From positions 1 through 61,133 of the forward strand of contig CAYPIE010000028.1 of the NCBI GenBank assembly GCA_964410665.1: DNA of 61,133 bases, in the 5' to 3' direction. Made by a program: the position numbers and the translations under genes. This document shows, one piece after another, positions 55,655-61,133 of this stretch (position 1 is its first letter; every line of letters starts with the position of its first letter). This DNA is from CAYPIE01 sp964410665 (GTDB taxonomy: Bacteria; Planctomycetota; Planctomycetia; Gemmatales; Gemmataceae). Below the pieces are notes generated by a model. The model did no database searches, was not told the DNA's origin, and saw nothing but the letters and a program-made list of their open reading frames with translations.

Positions 55655-57307
55655 TTAAATCTTGGAGGTCGCCAATTCCGCCAAGACCTGGTGAGCACAG
55701 GCGACCGCAAATGCCCCATCGCCCACGGCAAACGCGACCCGTTTGGTCGACCCCGAGCGGACATCTCCCGCCGCGAACACACCGGGCATGCTGGTCTCCA
55801 CAGGGCAGGGCGGACGGTCCAGCGGCCATTGCCCGGTGGCTGCGGCCTCCGGACCGCACAAAATAAAGCCTCGACGGTCTCGGGCGATGCTTTGCGGTAA
55901 CCAATCGGTACCCGGGTGGGCCCCAACAAACACAAACAGGCCGGTACAGGGCATGGTGCGCGTCTGGCGGTGCTGCCGGTGGTGGACGGTGATCTCCTGT
56001 AGACAGTGATCGCCATGGGTCACAGCCACTTCCGTGTGTGTGAGTATTTCGATGTTCGGGTCGAGTTCAATCCGCTGGGTGAGATAATGGGACATCTTGG
56101 CGTTCAGGTCGTTGCCGCGAATCATCAGATGGACGCAGCAGCCGTGCTGGGCCAGGAACAGAGCGGCTTGGCCGGCGGAGTTCCCCCCGCCAACGACCGC
56201 GACGGCCTTGCCTTGGCAGCCGCGCGCTTCGACGGAGGTGGCCGAGTAATAGACGCCGGCTCCTTCGAATTTGCGACAGCCCTCGGCCTCCAGGCGACGG
56301 TAGGTGACCCCGGTGGCCAAGAGCACCGAACGCGTGCGCACCTGTTGGCCGGTGCAAAGGTCGAGCAGGCGTTCGCCGGTGGGTTCGCCGTGAAGTCGCA
56401 AGACTGAGACGGGGGCGGTGAAATCGGCCCCGAACTTGAGCGCTTGTAAGAAGCCTCGGTTGGCCAGCTCCGCGCCGCTGAGGCCCGAGGGGAAGCCCAT
56501 GTAGTTCTCGATCCGGGAACTCGTGCCCGCCTGGCCGCCGGGTCCCACGCGATCAATGATCAAAGTCTTGAGTCCTTCGGATGCGGCATACACAGCCGCT
56601 GCCAGACCCGCCGGCCCCGCACCGATGACGGTCATATCGTAGACCGTTTCGGGAATGTGTCGGGCAATGCCGAGGTGCTCGGCCAGCACGGTCAACGACG
56701 GTTTTGGGAACGTGCCCTTGCTACAGCGGAGGACCGGGGCCTCTTCGGCTTGGTGGCCCAGTGCTTGCAAGGCCGCGAGCCCTTCTTGTTCTTCTGTGTC
56801 GACGAACGTAAATGGGAATTTGTTTTTATAAAGAAATTCGCGGATCTCGAGGGTCGGTGGCGAGTGGCTGGGGCCGTAGACGCGGATGCCGACGAAGCCG
56901 CTCGCCTCGAGGATGCTCCGACGCATCTGGAAAGCGTCTAGAAGCAGTTCGCTCAGGGCCGGAACATGGCCAAGCACCTGGCGGATCCCCTCCGCGGGGA
57001 CGCGCAGGACCTGACAGTCACCGCGAGCGATGGCAGAGACGACCGAGGGCTGGCGATTGAGCAGGGAGACATCGCCGGTGAAGTGCCCAGGGCCGTGGGT
57101 GACGATGACGCGCGGCTCATCACCGGCAACGTCAATGATGTCCACTTCACCGTCGAGGATGACAAAGAAGTCGAAATCGCGTTCGCCGACGTTGAACAGT
57201 GAGGCCCCATCCGCCAGGCTTTCCTGGCGTGCCAGGGGCCTTAGCGCGGCCAATTGCTCGTCATTGAGCCTCGGAAAGGCGAGTTGCTCGCTCAGGTCAA
57301 TCGCCAC
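55655..57307 (-). CDS. cNMP-binding / glutaredoxin-like / thioredoxin-reductase-like fusion lacking CxxC
   Basis: 550 residues in three parts. About 1-130: cyclic-nucleotide-binding domain (SLFNVGERDFDFFVILDGEV, GHFTGDVSLLNRQPSVVSAI). About 138-215: glutaredoxin-like fold without a CxxC (RVYGPSHSPPTLEIREFLYK). About 225-550: two-dinucleotide-fold flavoprotein with TVIGAGPAGLAAAVYAASEG, an NADPH motif VVGGGNSAGQAALFLAQHG and the C-terminal FAD loop GVFAAGDVRSGSTKRVAFAV. The redox-active CATC of thioredoxin reductase is S355-A-T-S358, so disulfide reduction by that route is excluded. The enzyme may pass electrons to another acceptor under cyclic-nucleotide control. It stands alone. Confidence 0.9.
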   Translation of the reverse strand: MAIDLSEQLAFPRLNDEQLAALRPLARQESLADGASLFNVGERDFDFFVILDGEVDIIDVAGDEPRVIVTHGPGHFTGDVSLLNRQPSVVSAIARGDCQVLRVPAEGIRQVLGHVPALSELLLDAFQMRRSILEASGFVGIRVYGPSHSPPTLEIREFLYKNKFPFTFVDTEEQEGLAALQALGHQAEEAPVLRCSKGTFPKPSLTVLAEHLGIARHIPETVYDMTVIGAGPAGLAAAVYAASEGLKTLIIDRVGPGGQAGTSSRIENYMGFPSGLSGAELANRGFLQALKFGADFTAPVSVLRLHGEPTGERLLDLCTGQQVRTRSVLLATGVTYRRLEAEGCRKFEGAGVYYSATSVEARGCQGKAVAVVGGGNSAGQAALFLAQHGCCVHLMIRGNDLNAKMSHYLTQRIELDPNIEILTHTEVAVTHGDHCLQEITVHHRQHRQTRTMPCTGLFVFVGAHPGTDWLPQSIARDRRGFILCGPEAAATGQWPLDRPPCPVETSMPGVFAAGDVRSGSTKRVAFAVGDGAFAVACAHQVLAELATSKI

Positions 57308-58235
57308 GACACACTCCTTGGAAGGGCCAAGCGGGATCCTCTTCTCCAGTATAGGGAGGGGCAGAAGGATCGGAAGCGGAGGTGGTTGTGGCTTGATGAT
57401 CGTAATAGTCGCATGAATGTAGGTTTGCCAGCGGTGCGAATATGGAAACCCACTTGGCTACCTCGTGTCCGATCAGCCTGTTGGTTGCGCAGGTTGCTAG
57501 TGGGCTTCACGGAAGGAGCGATCGCCGATTTTTCCATAAAGAATGTACATTTTGAATATTGATGAATGATCGGTTGGGATCACAGGTCGATGTGGATTCT
57601 GCCGCATTTTTTGCGAATTCGTGCGTTCTTGGTCGTGGCGAGCAGCACTTCGAGTAGGGATTGGGCTGAGAATCTTCACAGCGCGCATCGAAGCCGAGAT
57701 CCAACCCATTCGCGAAGATACGAGGACTCCTCCGACCAAAGTTGATAGACGATCACGGCCATGCCGAATCGTTCCCAATCCCGGCCAACAGATCGACCAG
57801 CCCAACTTGATAGATGATCGCCGCAGATCGTAACCGTTCGGATCCGTTCGCGCTGCTGACGGTAAGCTGCCATTCCCCACCCGGTCGTTCACCATTCGAT
57901 GCACCCACTTTGTTTCTGGACATAGCAATAGCACTCAAGGAACAAATTCACTTTGTTTTGAGAAATATGAGCCTATCAGAATCGCTCTTTCTAGAAGATT
58001 CCGCTTGCAATAAAGAAAATCAGCAATAAAATCGACAACCAACGGAAATGTTGCCGAAAATCGCTACATTAATCACTCATAGACTGGAATGTGGCTGGTC
58101 GATAGCCATCTCCTGGTAGATGAGTGTCTGGTTTTATGACGCAATATCCCACATTGGGGTGTACGGTGTCGAACCACCGGCCACAAGCGAGTATCGGCGA
58201 TTTATGTTCCTACCTCAAACTGCAGGTTCACTCCC
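57308..58235. other. 928-bp non-coding region
   Basis: No gene recognised: the open frames found are short, mutually overlapping and low-similarity. The stretch 57900-58080 is noticeably AT-richer than its surroundings and could hold the promoter of the repeat protein. A weak direct repeat (18 bp, 14 identical) is at 57742 and 57807. Confidence 0.5.
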
Positions 58236-60059
58236 GTGAAAACCAACATCCCTCTCCGCCTAGTATCGTTCGAGGATCGCATCACTCCTGCCATCTTGCT
58301 GAGCAACGATGGTGACACCTTGGTCATTGAGACCAACCTGTCCAACGCCGATGAGTCGGTTCGGGTGCAGGTCGAGCCTGGCTCTATCAACGTTACCAGC
58401 ACAACGAACTCCGTCATCGACAACACCGCTTCGTCCTTCTTCAACAACCTGCGGATCAATCTTGGCGCCGGCGACGACAACGTGCTGGTGATCCAATCGG
58501 TCATCCCGGGTGACCTACTCATTGAGGAGAGCACGGATATTCCCTCAGTCGTTTCCATCGCTGGGAATGACAACGACACCATCATCATCGAGAAGGTGTC
58601 GGTCGGGGACGACGTTGGCGTGCACGCTGGTGATGGGGACAACATCGTCACTGTCCAGGAACTCTCGGTCGCGGACGATCTTGTGGTGACCGCGGGCAAC
58701 GGGAACGTTGACACCGTCACGGTTCAATACCTCAAGGTCGGGGACGACCTGGACGTGCATGCGGGTGACGGGAATAACACGATCATTGTTCAGCATATGT
58801 TGGTCGAGGATGACCTGGAGATCTCCGCGGGGGACGGTCCCTTTGACACGGTCACCGTCCAGCACCTCAGGGTGGGAGACGATCTCGCTGTGCACACCGG
58901 AGATGGCGACAACATCGTCACTGTCCAGGACCTTTCTGTCGAGGACGACCTCGAGATATCCATGGGGAACGGCCCCTTTGACACTGCCACCGTTCAGAAC
59001 CTCAGGGTCGGGGACGACCTTGATGTGCACGCCGGTGACGGCGACAACATCGTCACTATCCAGGAACTCTCGGTCGCAGACGATCTTGTGGTGACCGCGG
59101 GCAACGGGAACGTTGACACCGTCACGGTTCAATACCTCAAGGTCGGGGACGACCTGGACGTGCATGCGGGTGACGGGAATAACACGATCATTGTTCAGCA
59201 TATGTTGGTCGAGGATGACCTGGAGATCTCCGCGGGGGACGGTCCCTTTGACACGGTCACCGTCCAGCACCTCAGGGTGGGAGACGATCTCGACGTACAT
59301 GCCGGTGACGGGGAGAATACGATCATTGTTCAGCATATGTCAGTGGGAGACGACCTCGAAGTTTCCTCCGGTAAGGGCCATTTCGACACGGTCATTGTTC
59401 AGAACCTCGGGGTGGGGGATGACCTCGCNNNNNNNNNNNNNNNNNNNNNNNNNNNNNNNNNNNNNNNNNNNNNNNNNNNNNNNNNNNNNNNNNNNNNNNN
59501 NNNNNNNNNNNNNNNNNNNNNNNNNNNNGACGGGAATAGCTCCACGATCCTTGTTCAACGCCTTTGGGTCGGGGACGACCTCCATGTGCGTGCCGGTGAC
59601 GGTGATAACGTCGTGACGGTTCAGGAGCTCTCGGTCGAAGACGACCTCGTCGTCACCGCGGGCAGCGGCAACTTCGACAGCATCACGGTTCAGCATCTTC
59701 GGGTCGGGGACGACCTGAACGTGCATGCTGGGGATGGCGATGCCAATATCACCGTCCAGGACCTCTGGGTCGGCGATGACCTCAAGATCACCGCTGGCGA
59801 CGCCAACACCCTTAGCATTATCAATGTCCAGCATCTCTCCTTCCGCGACAACCTCTTTATTGTCACCGGTGGGAGGAACGACCAGGTCAATATCCAGGAC
59901 GCCCACATACTCCAGCTGAATGTTCAGCTCAGTGGCGGCGACGATGACCTATTCTTCAACAATGTCCACGGCGGGGTGGCCAACCTCGACGGGGGTAGCG
60001 GGGACAACACCCTCTCTGACATGTTCTGGTTCGCTACCGTGTACAAATCTGGCTTCTAA
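58236..60059 (+). CDS. Surface protein of tandem 22/23-residue beta repeats
   Basis: About 607 codons including an assembly gap of 100 N (59429-59528), so length and frame across the gap are uncertain. It starts at a GTG with LRLVSFEDRITPA, the planctomycete N-terminal motif also seen at 50425. The body alternates 23- and 22-residue units of the form VQ-x-L-x-V-(G/E)-DDL-x-V-x-AGDG, rich in Asp and Gly, for at least eighteen units. Such repeats suggest a parallel beta-helix or RTX-like calcium-binding stack on the cell surface. A 405-bp tandem duplication is present inside. The closing part (IINVQHLSFRDNLFIVTGG, LNVQLSGGDDDLFFNNVHGG) caps the helix. Function is unknown; adhesion is a guess. 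Confidence 0.8.
   Translation: MKTNIPLRLVSFEDRITPAILLSNDGDTLVIETNLSNADESVRVQVEPGSINVTSTTNSVIDNTASSFFNNLRINLGAGDDNVLVIQSVIPGDLLIEESTDIPSVVSIAGNDNDTIIIEKVSVGDDVGVHAGDGDNIVTVQELSVADDLVVTAGNGNVDTVTVQYLKVGDDLDVHAGDGNNTIIVQHMLVEDDLEISAGDGPFDTVTVQHLRVGDDLAVHTGDGDNIVTVQDLSVEDDLEISMGNGPFDTATVQNLRVGDDLDVHAGDGDNIVTIQELSVADDLVVTAGNGNVDTVTVQYLKVGDDLDVHAGDGNNTIIVQHMLVEDDLEISAGDGPFDTVTVQHLRVGDDLDVHAGDGENTIIVQHMSVGDDLEVSSGKGHFDTVIVQNLGVGDDLXXXXXXXXXXXXXXXXXXXXXXXXXXXXXXXXXXDGNSSTILVQRLWVGDDLHVRAGDGDNVVTVQELSVEDDLVVTAGSGNFDSITVQHLRVGDDLNVHAGDGDANITVQDLWVGDDLKITAGDANTLSIINVQHLSFRDNLFIVTGGRNDQVNIQDAHILQLNVQLSGGDDDLFFNNVHGGVANLDGGSGDNTLSDMFWFATVYKSGF
58641..59293 (+). repeat. Internal tandem duplication, 405-bp period
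   Basis: Bases 58641-58888 recur at 59046-59293 with two differences that I can count (ctgtcc/ctatcc and gcggac/gcagac). The period equals 135 codons, six structural repeat units, so the duplication kept both reading frame and fold. Confidence 0.85.
59429..59528. other. Assembly gap (100 N) inside the repeat protein
   Basis: A nominal gap, very likely caused by the near-identical repeats on either side; true copy number is therefore unknown. Confidence 0.98.
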
Positions 60060-60709
60060 GCCGGGTGTCCCCGCGTATGCTCTTCTAGAGGGTGAGTCAT
60101 GGATGGAAGAGGTAATGACCAGCTCCAACACTAGAGCAAATCGCACCGACTTGTACGGCTTCTCGGTTCGCAAGCCTGTGCGTGGAGCGTTGGTCCTGGG
60201 TGCTCCCTTCTTCCTTCGGAGCAGCGGGTGTGAACCCGCCGAGGGTTGGACCGAGTTGGGTAGGGGAGCAGGCATTCGCCAGGGCGGAACGACGTCGTTC
60301 TTTCGGAGCGTCGGGTGTGAACCCAAAGGTGTTCAGCACGATGGTTGCTGGTGCCCGGGAGGCACGCTCGGAGTCTGCGACGGGGTGGTCTGCACACCGT
60401 CACTCAGGACCAGTGGCCTCGAGCGTCTCCACAGGGGGAGCAGTACTGGATAGCCGTGCTCCGCGGCGGAGTCGTTCCAGAAAGACAACAGCTCAGCTCA
60501 AGAGCGCCGCTTGATCCATCGGGGGTGGGCCGCTTGCTTGGAGTTGTTCGCGTCGTAGCCGCTGGACCATTCTCCAGGCCCAGATCAAGACGGTCCGCCA
60601 GCCTCCGATGACGAAGATCAGCAGGCTGAGACCGATGAGTACGAGGAGGTCAACTTCGTAATGCGGATCTCCACCGGGGAAATCCCAAAAGATTCGATCG
60701 CCAGTACGG
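60060..60709. other. Intergenic region with imperfect repeats and an orphan coding-like stretch
   Basis: A motif near TTCGGAGC-x-x-CGGGTGTGAACCC occurs twice, ending near 60236 and 60324. On the minus strand, 60493-60735 is open and reads like a one-segment membrane protein (VDLLVLIGLSLLIFVIGGW, then a basic WAWRMVQRLRREQ), but it has no ATG, GTG or TTG at its start. It overlaps the end of the gene at 60710 in another frame, so it may be a frameshifted remnant. Confidence 0.4.
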
Positions 60710-61133
60710 TTAGCGAGCCAGCGGCATCTTAGCCGGGACCTCGGGCTCGGTCGAGAGTTCGATCAGCCAGGCAGGCTTTCTCAGGTCTACCCCCGGGTCG
60801 ACGAGCAACGCCCGCACCCACATACCAGCTGCCCGCTCGAACAGCCCCGCTGCAGCCCAAGCGTGGGCGGCGTGCGCTCGGTACTCGGCCCGCCAGGGAG
60901 AGATCGCCGCCAGTTGCTCGAGGTGAAACGCAGCGGCGTAGGGCTGCTTGGCTTCGATCGCTTGGTCGAGCTGGTCGCGATTCCAGGCGGGCTTGGGCCT
61001 CGCCCAGCGCGTCAGTCGTTGGCGGTCGTAGGCCTTGCGCTGAGCTTCCTTGGCGATGTCGATAAGGAGTACCTCGTTGCCATCGGCCTCGACTCGGAAA
61101 CGGCCATCGGGGCTCGTCGCGTTGTCCGTGGTC
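60710..61133 (-). CDS. C-terminal part of a helical-repeat protein, continues beyond window
   Basis: The minus-strand frame enters from the window edge and ends with TAA at 60710-60712, giving the last 140 residues. The segment first has DGRFRVEADGNEVLLIDIAK, then helical pairs with TPR-like spacing (QAIEAKQPYAAAFHLEQLAA and EYRAHAAHAWAAAGLFERAA), ending LSTEPEVPAKMPLAR. Such tails follow kinase or WD40 domains in many planctomycete proteins, but the upstream domains lie outside the window. Function cannot be assigned. Confidence 0.6.
   Translation of the reverse strand, partial: TTDNATSPDGRFRVEADGNEVLLIDIAKEAQRKAYDRQRLTRWARPKPAWNRDQLDQAIEAKQPYAAAFHLEQLAAISPWRAEYRAHAAHAWAAAGLFERAAGMWVRALLVDPGVDLRKPAWLIELSTEPEVPAKMPLAR

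Noticed and set aside
57742..57824. Weak direct repeat (TTGATAGA-C/T-GATC)
   Set aside because: Only 14 of 18 bases match and there are two copies; expected by chance in about 1 kb of searching by eye.
58545..59336. 263-codon minus-strand frame with repeats
   Set aside because: The repeats mirror those of the + strand surface protein; the antisense frame is open only because the DNA repeats in multiples of three.

Overview
The window reads as a draft-assembly piece of a planctomycete chromosome, most likely from the Gemmataceae or a close relative. It has two 100-N gaps and moderately high GC. The evidence is the gene mix. There are PQQ-type beta-propeller and WD40/PPC secreted proteins, a toroid prenyltransferase/squalene-cyclase-like protein with a CxxCH motif, and a SecA paralogue without its C-terminal region. 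There are also FhcA of the tetrahydromethanopterin-linked C1 pathway, archaeal-type ApgM phosphoglycerate mutase, and two surface proteins that open with a planctomycete-style LEPLE/FEDRITPA motif. I saw no rRNA, tRNA, CRISPR array or intact insertion sequence.

Layout. 1-5 kb: a DUF4303 gene, a 22-bp inverted repeat, a decayed terminase-like gene, an ankyrin/PQQ propeller protein, a CaCA exchanger and a 670-bp relic region holding an 11-bp-phased repeat array. 5-14 kb: a Gfo/Idh/MocA oxidoreductase, a small unknown, an MBL hydrolase, the SecA paralogue and two divergent WD40 genes. 14-19 kb: metH preceded by about 1.2 kb of non-coding DNA that folds on the metH strand into several hairpins ending in a terminator-like stem, then a small membrane protein. 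19-26 kb: mog, Fe-alcohol dehydrogenase, a disrupted NDH-2 (assembly gap plus in-frame TGA), bioA-bioD and a zinc-ribbon membrane protein. 26-31 kb: an amidohydrolase, a Clp-N/ThiD2/ThiE fusion, a TolC-like protein and a PhnD-like binding protein.

31-38.5 kb is a tightly packed + strand run: type IIA topoisomerase A and B subunits, Hsp20 and Lon. 38.5-41 kb: GNAT, apgM and an MBL protein overlapping apgM. 41-45 kb is a minus-strand operon: cyclase-like protein, XPB helicase and Bax1-type nuclease (DUF790), an archaeal-style repair pair. 45-50 kb: a secreted cyclophilin, then minus-strand aroC, aroB and fhcA. 50-57 kb: an FG-GAP surface protein, a LolA-like secreted protein, an S46 dipeptidyl-peptidase with a Pho-box-like repeat array upstream, and a cNMP/glutaredoxin-like/thioredoxin-reductase-like fusion whose CxxC is SATS. 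58-60 kb: a surface protein made of 22/23-residue repeats with a recent 405-bp internal duplication. 60-61 kb: degenerate repeats and the end of a minus-strand gene leaving the window.

The most interesting leads are the structured metH leader, the XPB-Bax1-cyclase operon, the two GTCC-n-GAAA arrays phased at one helical turn, the CxxC-less fused flavoprotein and the self-duplicating repeat protein.
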